DNA of 64,000 nucleotides from Candidatus Mesenet endosymbiont of Phosphuga atrata (GTDB lineage: Bacteria; Pseudomonadota; Alphaproteobacteria; Rickettsiales; Anaplasmataceae). The position numbers and the translations under genes were made by a program. The notes under the pieces were generated by a model, which worked only from the letters and a program-made list of their open reading frames with translations, was not told the origin of the DNA and did no database searches. Location: the NCBI RefSeq assembly GCF_964020175.1, contig NZ_OZ026541.1, forward strand, positions 558,001 through 622,000, read 5' to 3'. Below are positions 55,849 to 64,000 of the stretch, in pieces. Every line of letters starts with the position of its first letter. The first letter of the stretch is position 1.

Positions 55849-55901
55849 AAATCTTAATTACTTAATTAATTACATCATAGCAGATGGTTAAAACATCGTC
55901 A

Positions 55902-56423
55902 CTAGTTATTGCTCAACTTTTCTATTATCTCTTCCATTTTATCAGGAGTAAGATTTTCATAATAGTCGTTGTTTATTTGAACTACAGGCGCAGCAGTACA
56001 AGCACCTAAACACTCTACTTCTTTAAGTGTAAATAAATTATCTTCAGTTGTTTCACCAACGTCAATTTCCAAAACTCTCTTGCATGTATTTAAAATTTCT
56101 TCACTACCACAAAGCCAGCATGGAGTAGTTCTACACACTTGTATGAGGTATTTACCAACTGGAGATAAATTATACATAGTATAAAAATTTGCTACTTCAT
56201 ATACTTGAATATGGGGAATCTTTAGGAAATCAGCTATATACGTCATTGCTGACTCTGGTATCCAGCCACCACACTGATCTTGCGCAAGATATAATAAAGA
56301 CATCACAGCACTTGCTTGCTTACCATCAGGATACATCTTAATTGTATCCTCTGCTTTTTTTAAATTTTGAGAGTTAAATTTAAAATCGGGCTGCTCTTTT
56401 CTCAATGCTCTATTTTCTGTCAT
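55902..56423 (-). CDS. nuoE: NADH-quinone oxidoreductase subunit E
   Basis: A 173-residue thioredoxin-like subunit of the complex I NADH-oxidising module. It holds the N1a [2Fe-2S] cluster with cysteines in [13 protein letters not shown] and [12 protein letters not shown]. It overlaps nuoD by 4 bases. nuoF and the other subunits are elsewhere, as is common in Rickettsiales. Confidence 0.95.
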   Translation of the reverse strand: MTENRALRKEQPDFKFNSQNLKKAEDTIKMYPDGKQASAVMSLLYLAQDQCGGWIPESAMTYIADFLKIPHIQVYEVANFYTMYNLSPVGKYLIQVCRTTPCWLCGSEEILNTCKRVLEIDVGETTEDNLFTLKEVECLGACTAAPVVQINNDYYENLTPDKMEEIIEKLSNN

Positions 56424-57592
56424 CTATCTACTTCACCAAAAACTATATCTAAAGAGCCTATAATTGCAACAACATCAGCTAGCATATGTCCTCGTGCCAT
56501 GAAATCCAGTGCTTGCAGGTGTGCAAAGCCAGGTGCTCTAATTCTACATCTATATGGCTTATTTGTTCCATCAGAAACTATATATACGCCAAATTCACCT
56601 TTTGGCGCCTCAACAGCAGCATATGTCTCTCCTTGTGGTACATGATACCCCTCTGAGTATAACTTAAAATGATGAATCGTAGCTTCCATCGACTTTTTCA
56701 TCTCAGCTCGTGGTGGTGGAGAAATCTTGCGCTCATCAGATTTTACAGGGCCTTTAGGTAATTTTTCTATACATTGTTTAACTAATTTAACGGATTGTCT
56801 TATCTCCTCTAATCTAACCAAATATCTGTCATAGCAGTCACCATTTTGTCCAACTGGCACGTCAAAGTCGAGCTTATCATATATTTCATACGGTTGACTT
56901 TTGCGTAAATCCCAGGGCAAGCCAGAGGCACGCAACACCGGACCGCTAAACCCTAAATCCAATGCCTGTCCTATCGAAACTACTCCTATATCAACTGTAC
57001 GTTGTTTCCAGATTCTATTTTCAGTTAAAACATCATCAACATCATCTATATATTTTGGAAATTCTTCTATAAATTTCATAATATCATCAATTAAGTCATC
57101 AGGAATATCAGCAGCAACCCCACCTGGACGTATATAAGCCGCATGAAACCTAGCTCCTGATGCTCTTTCGTAAAAATTCAGTATTTTTTCTCTTTCTTCA
57201 AATAGCCAAAGAAGTGGTGTCATAGCTCCCACATCTAATGCTTGCGAAGAAATACTCAGGAGATGATTTAATATTCTAGTCAGTTCACAAAAAAGAACCC
57301 GCAAATATTGAGCCCGCAGAGGAACTTCACAGTTAAGTAGCTTTTCAACACATAAAGAGTAAGCATGCTCTTGTGACATTGGTGACACGTAGTCTAAACG
57401 ATCAAAATACGGCAATGCTTGCAAATAAGTTTTATATTCTATTAGCTTTTCTGTACCACGGTGCAGCAGCCCAATGTGAGGATCAGCTCTTTCTATAACC
57501 TCACCATCCATCTCAAGCACCAAGCGCAGAACACCATGCGCTGCTGGATGTTGAGGACCAAAATTTAAAGTCATGGACTTAATATCTGGCAT
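56420..57592 (-). CDS. nuoD: NADH-quinone oxidoreductase subunit D
   Basis: The 49-kDa-type subunit of complex I, lining the quinone-binding site. The 390-residue protein starts near [20 protein letters not shown] with the conserved quinone-site histidines. It also has [31 protein letters not shown] and the C-terminal VFGEVDR. nuoE follows with a 4-base overlap. Upstream of it lies a 2.2-kb tract of IS remnants, so nuoC or other partners are not adjacent. Confidence 0.96.
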   Translation of the reverse strand: MPDIKSMTLNFGPQHPAAHGVLRLVLEMDGEVIERADPHIGLLHRGTEKLIEYKTYLQALPYFDRLDYVSPMSQEHAYSLCVEKLLNCEVPLRAQYLRVLFCELTRILNHLLSISSQALDVGAMTPLLWLFEEREKILNFYERASGARFHAAYIRPGGVAADIPDDLIDDIMKFIEEFPKYIDDVDDVLTENRIWKQRTVDIGVVSIGQALDLGFSGPVLRASGLPWDLRKSQPYEIYDKLDFDVPVGQNGDCYDRYLVRLEEIRQSVKLVKQCIEKLPKGPVKSDERKISPPPRAEMKKSMEATIHHFKLYSEGYHVPQGETYAAVEAPKGEFGVYIVSDGTNKPYRCRIRAPGFAHLQALDFMARGHMLADVVAIIGSLDIVFGEVDR

Positions 57593-57835
57593 ATAGAATA
57601 GAAGTATAATAGTTAAACATTAAATCGTATATGGAAGATCTGTTATGTCAACTTGTACTTGAATTCTTGTATTGAATTTGCAAGTTCAAGCTAAAAATAT
57701 AAACCTTCCATATCAATAGACATACTGTAATAGCTATTGAAAAAAGGAGATAGAATATTTTAGAGAGAAGTAAGAAATTCGATAGAATTAGTTCTGCAAA
57801 AATAATTTAAACTTTTAAAGTAGGAGTAGTCTCAT

Positions 57836-58717
57836 AAAATATTATATTGGGTTAGATGTCTCACTCAAAGAAACTTTTATAAGTATCGTTGATGAGAAAG
57901 GAAAAGTTGTTAAGGAAGAAGTTGTTGCAAGAAAAAGTAAAGCAATAGCAGAGAACTTGCTAAGTCAAGGCAAAAAATAAGAATCCATAGGGATAGAAAG
58001 TTGTCAATATCAATGTGTAAAGAGTTAAGGGATTTTGGATTACCAGTGATTTGTGTAGATGCAAGGGGTATAGCTCAAATGATGAGGGTTGGGTTGTACA
58101 GAGAAGTATTAGTAAAATCAGATAAATCTTACCAAATCAACTTGGAAGCAGAAGACAGTTAACATGTAGCAAACAGCAGATTATTGGAACAATAAATTGA
58201 AGATATACGGTTGGTCGAGGATTAAAATTTGAAAGCTTTTCTTTAAAAATAGAAGAAATGATCTAGATGAAGTTAGCAAAAACTCAATTGAAGCATTAGT
58301 ACATAGCTTAGAAACAATAGAAGAATCAATTTGATAAATTACTTTCAGAAAAGTGCAAAAAAGATAAAAATTATTAGCCCAGGGGTTGGTATTATAGTAG
58401 CAATGACATACAAAGCTGCAATACACATAGGTTTGAAACATCTTATACAGTTGGAGCATATATGGGATTGAGCCCAAGACAGTATGCTTCTGGGGAGATT
58501 GATCGACATGGAAGTATATCAAACAATGGAGTGCAGAAGTATGCTATATGAGGCTGCGCAATCCTTGCTGACAAGATGTAAGAGAAAATTTAAGTTAAAA
58601 AGCTGGGGATTAGCAAAAAAGAAAGGTATGAAGAAAGCAATTGTTGCTGTAGCGCGGAAGTTGTCAGTAATTATGCATAGGATGCTAATTGATAGAAAAG
58701 AATTTTGTTATCAATAA
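57836..58717 (+). pseudogene. IS110-family transposase remnant
   Basis: The N-terminal DEDD domain starts YYIGLDVSLKETFISIVDEK and breaks at a stop after LLSQGKK. A middle piece reads GLPVICVDARGIAQMMRVGL. The C-terminal transposase_20 part reads ISPGVGIIVAMTYKAAIHIG, GAYMGLSPRQYASGEIDRHG, and YEAAQSLLTRCKRKFKLKSW through VIMHRMLIDRKEFCYQ. Several frameshifts and stops make it inactive. The 240 bases between nuoD and this remnant hold nothing recognised. Confidence 0.75.
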
Positions 58718-58867
58718 ACACTAAAGGAATATAGGTATAATTTTATTGAAAGTAAAGATAGTAATGCCGATGGAAGCGATAAGCAAGAACAGAGGATGAA
58801 GCTAAGACTTCGTATTAGTTGTATTAAATAAGATTTGAACTGACACTTAGAACAAAAAATAAGAGAA

Positions 58868-59723
58868 ATGAGTACAATGCAAAAAAAAATACTAAAACTA
58901 GGATTTTAGCAAGACAACTAGGAAATGTGTCACAAGCGTATGGGATATTCAAATTTTATCGCTTCAAGGAGTTATACGAAAATGGAGATGAGATAAGTAA
59001 GAAAGTTTGCAAACAGAGTTTCGGAAGACATAGAAAGATCTGTATAGCAACAGAATTTCCAGCATATAAAAAATGAGCTGAGAAAAAAATAATATCTGAA
59101 GGTGGATAGTTGAGATTTTTAAGAAAAGACTTAAAGCACTAGAAGCAAAAAGATGGAATAATTCTAACAGCTTTAGAAAAAGTGAAAGAACAAAGATAGT
59201 GAAATTGATACTCAGGTTATCTGGGTGCTCAAGATACCTATTATGTAGGTAATATCAAAGGTATAGGACGAATCTACCAGCAGACCTTTATCGATACTTA
59301 TTCTCGTTGCTAAGTCGATAAGACAGCAATTACCTCTTGTTAAATGATAGCCATTCTTTGATATTGCGTATTTTGACTGATAGAGGTACAGAATATTGCG
59401 TGAAATTATCAGCTTTATTTAGGCATATCGATCATTCTAGAACCAAAACCCACTCTCCACAGACCAATGCTTCACAAAACTATGCAAATCATCTTTAGAA
59501 ATATAGTTCTTTAGAAGATCTACAAATTGATGTTGGTTGCGTTCTTACAATGAGACAATCAGACAAATATTGCTATGATAAAACGCCAATGCAAACTTTT
59601 CTTGATATATTGCTTTTTAGAAAAACATTAAATCAGGATTCTGATAGTATATTTAAATTCTTCTGTCAGTTAATTCTCATTTGTCAGATTAAGTGGTGTC
59701 TGGTACAGCTAATTTTGCTTTGA
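58868..59723 (+). pseudogene. IS481-family transposase remnant with intact 3' end
   Basis: It starts MSTMQKKILKLGF, then fragments RQLGNVSQAYG and FKFYRFKELYENGDE. The catalytic part follows: GYLGAQDTYYVGNIKGIGRI, YQQTFIDTYSRC, RILTDRGTEYC and HIDHSRTKTHSPQTN. It ends KTPMQTFLDILLFRKTLNQD onwards to a TGA. Internal deletions and stops make it dead. Its right end (about 59625-59712) is the parent of the fragments at 19707 and 33615. It differs in type from the remnant at 53107. Confidence 0.75.
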
Positions 59724-59745
59724 CACAGTTTGTTGAACACTCCCG
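59719..59745 (+). repeat. IS256 terminal fragment
   Basis: TTTGACACAGTTTGTTGAAC followed by ACTCCCG matches the right end of the IS256 remnant at 19680-19706 with one base difference. No IS256 coding sequence is present here, so this is a solitary end joined to the IS481 tail, 18 bases before the end of metG. Confidence 0.55.
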
Positions 59746-59763
59746 GTATATTTTCCTTAAAGT

Positions 59764-61287
59764 TTAATTTTCAAACTTAGGAAAGATTGGTTTAGCTATA
59801 GGCAATAAAATACCACTCTGGATTTTACTAATAAAATGTTTTACATCTCGTTTTTCATTTGGAATTTGCAACTGATCTAAAATAGCGTTTGCAGAACTTG
59901 GAATTACAGGTTGCAAAAGAATACCAATGATTCTTATATGTTCTAAAAGCTTATAAATGACCACATTTGTAAGCTGAAGATTAGTTTTTTTCAGCTTCCA
60001 AGGAGCACTTTGATCTATATAGCTATTTGCCTTTGATGCAATATTAAGTATTATAGACAAGATGCTATTAAACTCATATTTAAACAAGTGATCTCTTATT
60101 TGTTTTAATATTTCTTCATAATTTGGCAACTCTTCACTTCCTACAAACAAGTTATGATCAGCTTCTGGAACAAATCCTCTGTATTCTTTATGTATAAATG
60201 AGACTGTTCTTTGAATTAAATTGCCAATATTGTTAGCTAAATCTGAATTTATGCATTTTATCATTGCTGCTTTACAAAAATTACCATCCTTGCCAAAGGA
60301 AACTTCCTTTAGTAGAAAATACCTTATTTGGTCAGCACTAAATTCTGCAGTTAAACTAATTGGGTTAATGGTGTTGCCTATAGATTTGGACATTTTCTGC
60401 CCTTCATTTAACCACCAACCATGAACTGCTATTTGTTTAGGTAGAGGCAATTCTGCAGCAAGCAAAATTGCTGGCCAGTATACAGCATGGAAGCGCAATA
60501 TATCTTTGCCAATAACATGAGTACTAAAACCATTTTTCCAAAATTTTTTGTATTCATGATTTTGAATATCTGGAAAGCCAAGCAGCGTAAGGTAGTAAGT
60601 TAGAGCATCAATCCATACATAGATTACATGGCTACTATTGTTTGGTACCTTTATTCCCCAAGAAAAACTGGTACGTGAAATTGAAAGATCAATCAAATCA
60701 GATTTTACAAAAGATATAACTTCATTACGTCTATGACTTGGAAAAACAAAATTTGGATGGCCTTCATATAACTCTAATAACTTTTCTTGCCATTTTGAAA
60801 GTTTGAAGAAATAACTAGGCTCCTCTACCCACTCAACCGGACTACCGGTTAGTGCTATTCCATCCACTAAATCTTTCTCTTGGTAAAATGCTTCATCGCG
60901 AACTGAATACCACCCTGAGTACGAACCAAGATATATTTCACCCTTCTCATACAACAAGTTCCATAAAGCTGTAACTGCATTTTTGTGTCTCTTTTCTGTT
61001 GTCCGTATAAAGTCATCATTTTGGAAATTCATTACCTGGCCCAGTTGCCTAAAAGACTCACTTGTCTTATCTGCAAGCTCTTGTGGAGAGATCATCATTT
61101 TTTCTGCTGCTTTTTCAACTTTCTGCCCATGCTCATCCGTTCCAGTAACGAACTTCACATCTTGGCCATAAAACTTTAAAAATCTCGACATAACATCACA
61201 GATAATACCAGTGTACGCATGACCAATATGTGGCACATCATTAACGTAGTATATTGGTGTTGTTATATAAAAACTCTTATTATCCAT
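59764..61287 (-). CDS. metG: Methionyl-tRNA synthetase
   Basis: Charges both initiator and elongator tRNA-Met. The 507-residue class I enzyme has the HIGH motif as PHIGHAYTG, the KMSKS motif in GQKMSKSIGNT, and VTGTDEHGQKVEKAAEK. It is the short form without the C-terminal dimerisation/EMAP domain. No typical four-cysteine zinc knuckle is visible, consistent with the single- or no-zinc subgroup. It is flanked downstream by IS ends. Confidence 0.95.
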   Translation of the reverse strand: MDNKSFYITTPIYYVNDVPHIGHAYTGIICDVMSRFLKFYGQDVKFVTGTDEHGQKVEKAAEKMMISPQELADKTSESFRQLGQVMNFQNDDFIRTTEKRHKNAVTALWNLLYEKGEIYLGSYSGWYSVRDEAFYQEKDLVDGIALTGSPVEWVEEPSYFFKLSKWQEKLLELYEGHPNFVFPSHRRNEVISFVKSDLIDLSISRTSFSWGIKVPNNSSHVIYVWIDALTYYLTLLGFPDIQNHEYKKFWKNGFSTHVIGKDILRFHAVYWPAILLAAELPLPKQIAVHGWWLNEGQKMSKSIGNTINPISLTAEFSADQIRYFLLKEVSFGKDGNFCKAAMIKCINSDLANNIGNLIQRTVSFIHKEYRGFVPEADHNLFVGSEELPNYEEILKQIRDHLFKYEFNSILSIILNIASKANSYIDQSAPWKLKKTNLQLTNVVIYKLLEHIRIIGILLQPVIPSSANAILDQLQIPNEKRDVKHFISKIQSGILLPIAKPIFPKFEN

Positions 61288-61406
61288 AGAACACGATTAT
61301 AATGATTACTATATATAATAAAACCTTACTTGTATATACTCTATTTAATCTTGCTTAGCTTTATCTGAGTTATAGTTCTGTACAAACTTGCCAAATTTAA
61401 GAAAGC

Positions 61407-62165
61407 TTAGAACTTGTCTAAACATTTGCTTATTTGATGGAAAAAAGTATGACTGTATGGCAGCACAATATGATCTTTTGCTCCCTCAAGCTTTGTACTG
61501 TCAACAGAAACCTTACCATCACTTGGCTTATTAATAAGCTTTGATGAGATTGGATCAATGGATTTATTACCAGCAATAATGCCAAGCTCAAAATCTGTAT
61601 TAGCAAAAATTTCCTTAAAACCATCCTGATTCGTAATGAGTTGCTGTCCTGCAGGACCATAAAGTTTTTTGTAAAGCATGAAATTCTTTAAAAAATCTGC
61701 AACTTCACTTCCATGATTTGGAGTACCAATCATTACCACACGTCCAAGCTTATCTGGTTTATATTTGTTAAAATACGCTCTGATTAATAATCCACCCATC
61801 GAGTATCCAACAAAATGTACTTTTCCTGTAACTGATGAGGCAAATTGGCTAATATCTTTATGAATCATATCAGCTAATTTTTCAATTGGATACTTAGTAG
61901 AAGGATAGTTGAGATTTAAAACTTTAAAACCTGATCCTTCAAGGAATCTAGATAAACTTCTCATACTACTACTAGTACGGAAAATTCCATGAAGGACAAT
62001 AACACCATCTTGATTTAAAGGTGATGCTTTTTCACATCTTTTTGCAACACAAGTAAATAATACATTATCATTATTTAGCAACAACTTATGATATGATATT
62101 AAAAGTATTACACTGACAATAATCAGTGTAATAGACAGATATTTTTTAATACATTCTAAATACAA
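61407..62165 (-). CDS. Alpha/beta-hydrolase, lipase-like
   Basis: A 252-residue protein with an N-terminal membrane anchor or signal (about residues 9-27) and a lipase/PGAP1-like alpha/beta-hydrolase core. The oxyanion region is VIVLHGIFRTSSSM, the nucleophile elbow GYSMGG carries the catalytic Ser, and IGTPNHGSEVADF is followed by late Asp and His (LPYSHTFFH) that can complete the triad. It probably acts on lipids or acyl esters at the cell envelope. The unknown exported protein gene lies 41 bases upstream on the same strand, so they may be co-transcribed. Confidence 0.85.
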   Translation of the reverse strand: MYLECIKKYLSITLIIVSVILLISYHKLLLNNDNVLFTCVAKRCEKASPLNQDGVIVLHGIFRTSSSMRSLSRFLEGSGFKVLNLNYPSTKYPIEKLADMIHKDISQFASSVTGKVHFVGYSMGGLLIRAYFNKYKPDKLGRVVMIGTPNHGSEVADFLKNFMLYKKLYGPAGQQLITNQDGFKEIFANTDFELGIIAGNKSIDPISSKLINKPSDGKVSVDSTKLEGAKDHIVLPYSHTFFHQISKCLDKF

Positions 62166-62205
62166 TTTATACTTACCTACATGATTGCTTTAGTTTTGTG
62201 AATAC

Positions 62206-63210
62206 TTAAGAAAGGTAAAATCGTAACCCTAAAAAGTGCGATGCTATTGAACTAATAGCAAACTTGCGTGCTATCCTCTCTGCAGCTTTTGTATTGTCAT
62301 TAAATAGCACACCCATAGCACCTGCCTTATTAAACATATTTTCTTTTAAAAACTTTAAAGTATCGTTTACTAACCAAAGTAATTCACTTAGTGTTAAATT
62401 CAGTGCAATTCCTCTACCTGGATCAAAGAAAGCAAAGTTATCATCTCCATTTTTTGCAATTAACATTATACTCCTTTGCCAAAACGTTTCTCCAATATTG
62501 ACAACGGCAAAATCTATGTAAGTTCCTATTTTCACTTCTTTCATGGTATGCCTAAAGAATTCCTCATTGACGGTAAGTAGGCCAGAACTATCTTTACTAA
62601 GAATCCATGGTATAAGAAGTGGATCAAATATGCTATGAGGTGACAATATAGCGCAATTTACCATCACCCCTATTGAATAGGGTATCTGATTTTTTTCATA
62701 CATTTCGTTCCACCAAGTTACCACTACTTCATCAAATTTGTTAAATGTATCTGCTGCCAGTCGAGATTCCTTATTGCTCATAGCTTGAATATATTCACCA
62801 ATAAGAAGAGAAATTTTGTCAGCTATTTTAACTTGTTCTTCTATAGGGTAAATAGTAAACTTAAGTTTTTTCTTATCACTTTCCACTATTCTTAGTATTG
62901 TTTGTAAATTACTAAGTATCACTTCATTGTTAGAAATCTGAGCAACATTTTCTTCATTTAATAATCTATAATATGCAACATAGCTAGAAAGTAGTACACA
63001 TAATCCAGCATTATCTCTGTCTACTAAATATTCGTAAATACGCTTAAACTTATGTTTATCTTTATTTATTTCTGATATTAAAGTATTCTGATTAAACTCA
63101 ATTACTTTTCGCTTGCTTTTTATACTCTCCCCTGCAAGGCAGCTACTGCCTATAGCAACAAGAAACACTAAAGTTATCAATTTTAATTTAAGGGCAAAAT
63201 TTATATTCAT
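62206..63210 (-). CDS. Unknown exported protein, possible cysteine-protease-like fold
   Basis: A 334-residue protein with a clear signal peptide (residues 5-26, cleavage probably in SSCLAGES). I do not recognise the family. Two features recall papain-like C58/C39-type folds: a buried helix with Cys71 (NAGLCVLLSSYVAYY), and a late strand pair ending in FAFFDPGRG (Asp263). But where these enzymes have a histidine (GHAI-type), this one reads WQRSIMLI, so it would be inactive. This similarity is weak. It may form an operon with the lipase-like gene. Confidence 0.6.
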   Translation of the reverse strand: MNINFALKLKLITLVFLVAIGSSCLAGESIKSKRKVIEFNQNTLISEINKDKHKFKRIYEYLVDRDNAGLCVLLSSYVAYYRLLNEENVAQISNNEVILSNLQTILRIVESDKKKLKFTIYPIEEQVKIADKISLLIGEYIQAMSNKESRLAADTFNKFDEVVVTWWNEMYEKNQIPYSIGVMVNCAILSPHSIFDPLLIPWILSKDSSGLLTVNEEFFRHTMKEVKIGTYIDFAVVNIGETFWQRSIMLIAKNGDDNFAFFDPGRGIALNLTLSELLWLVNDTLKFLKENMFNKAGAMGVLFNDNTKAAERIARKFAISSIASHFLGLRFYLS

Positions 63211-63270
63211 AGAATTACCTATGTTACTTTACAATGCAGCTTACATATTGATTATAAAAAATTTCTAAAC

Positions 63271-63954
63271 CTAAACAGTTTGTTGCATCATCAACACGTT
63301 ACTTAAAGCAACACTTACCAACTCAGTAGGGATAACACTTAAATCTTCTAGTTTTGCTGTATTTAACTCTTTTGCAAAAGCACAAAGTCTTCCTTCGTCA
63401 GAGAATATGAATTCTACAAAATACTGACCACAATTTTTTGATTTTAATATAATATTAAAAACTTGCTGGTTGTTCTGGATCTTACTTAGTATACCCTGAT
63501 TATCAAGTATTGTTCTGATTATATTTGACTTATCATAGGTATTAATATTCGGTGCCTTAAGTATTGAATACAATATATCACGATCAACTGATTTTAATCT
63601 TCTGCTAATATGGCCTTCAGCATCATCACTATAGTCTTTAAAAATTCTTTTCAGTACACCAGCACCATCATTTAAGATTAATAATTCATCTAAAAGCCAT
63701 TTATTCTCTATAATGTTTGTGTAAAATTTTTGATCACCTAAAACTTCCATAACTAAGTATGATGCAGGCAGTTTTTCTAGTAATCTGCAACAAACATCTG
63801 GTGCTTCCATTATCCTTGCAAATATCTCATCATTATCAAAAATATCCTGAATCCAACCTTCATATGAATACATTGCTTTATCAGTACTAAACGTTATCTC
63901 TAATATTTCTTCTAGAACATCTATGTGCTTTCTAAACTTATCAAAGCTCTGCAT
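63271..63954 (-). CDS. Unknown all-helical protein
   Basis: A 227-residue protein with a regular pattern of short amphipathic helices. Examples are FDNDEIFARIMEAPDVCCRL, YLVMEVLGDQKFYTNIIENK and IRTILDNQGILSKIQNNQQV. This suggests HEAT- or ankyrin-like solenoid repeats without a recognisable consensus. There is no signal peptide or membrane segment. The start near the window edge is an ATG without a strong Shine-Dalgarno, so a longer gene with a start outside the window cannot be excluded, although the frame upstream shows no family sequence. Confidence 0.6.
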   Translation of the reverse strand: MQSFDKFRKHIDVLEEILEITFSTDKAMYSYEGWIQDIFDNDEIFARIMEAPDVCCRLLEKLPASYLVMEVLGDQKFYTNIIENKWLLDELLILNDGAGVLKRIFKDYSDDAEGHISRRLKSVDRDILYSILKAPNINTYDKSNIIRTILDNQGILSKIQNNQQVFNIILKSKNCGQYFVEFIFSDEGRLCAFAKELNTAKLEDLSVIPTELVSVALSNVLMMQQTV

Positions 63955-64000
63955 ATTGTTAAAAACATTCTTAACTAAACATGGAAATTGATGTTCGTGA

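Overview
The window is AT-rich (about two thirds A+T by eye) and encodes typical alphaproteobacterial housekeeping genes, a reduced Rickettsiales-like metabolism, ankyrin proteins, and decayed IS630, IS481, IS256 and IS110 insertion sequences. I infer an Anaplasmataceae endosymbiont, most probably Wolbachia. Supporting points are F-type ATP synthase Fo genes with no F1 genes beside them, scattered nuo genes, two dihydrolipoamide dehydrogenases, a GTA-type tail gene, and host-interaction-type proteins. The species call is inference; nothing could be searched.

Layout. Positions 1-10.3 kb hold dgt, ribD, a seven-repeat ankyrin gene, lpdA (first copy), tkt, a small degenerate J-domain protein ending in a CaaX box, mlaE-mlaF, and a single-pass membrane protein. 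Positions 10.4-15.9 kb hold fbaB, tRNA-Cys, rpmJ, a TerC-family gene and the translation cluster rpsB-tsf-pyrH-frr. Positions 16.2-20.4 kb form an accessory island: an FtsH-like AAA ATPase without protease domain, an ankyrin gene fragment cut by an IS630 element, and IS256/IS481 debris. An intact 3.3-kb GTA-type baseplate gene and a Ulp1-like cysteine protease gene follow (20.5-25.3 kb). Positions 25.4-32.8 kb hold ctaA, a GT2 glycosyltransferase and atpF-atpF'-atpE-atpB in one compact minus-strand run, then an MFS transporter, tRNA-His, a sugE-type gene and ftsQ.

A second, inverted IS630 copy (33.7-34.6 kb) precedes one 8.2-kb gene for a 2,722-residue toxin-like protein. It has helical/ankyrin-like repeats, a TcdA/TcdB-type hydrophobic domain, Gly/Asp-rich RTX-like segments and perfect furin-type sites near both ends. 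Positions 43.6-48.4 kb hold lpdA (second copy), bamB, an Xaa-Pro aminopeptidase and a retropepsin-like protease, all on the minus strand. Then come a charged coiled-coil protein, tRNA-fMet, comEC, and two small unknown genes around a strong hairpin. Positions 53.1-63.95 kb hold map, asd, nuoE-nuoD and metG, separated by IS481 and IS110 remnants, then a lipase-like hydrolase and two unknown proteins.

The most interesting pattern crosses these regions. Six genes that look like host-interaction or accessory genes each have a GGGGG ribosome-binding site 5-7 bases before a start codon that lies inside a longer open frame: the ankyrin protein, membrane protein, AAA ATPase, Ulp1-like protease, giant toxin and charged coiled-coil protein. 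The housekeeping genes here mostly have weak or GGAG-type sites. Three of the six also share a TTGA-box plus TATAyTAATATA promoter-like element. This suggests a coordinately expressed effector set.
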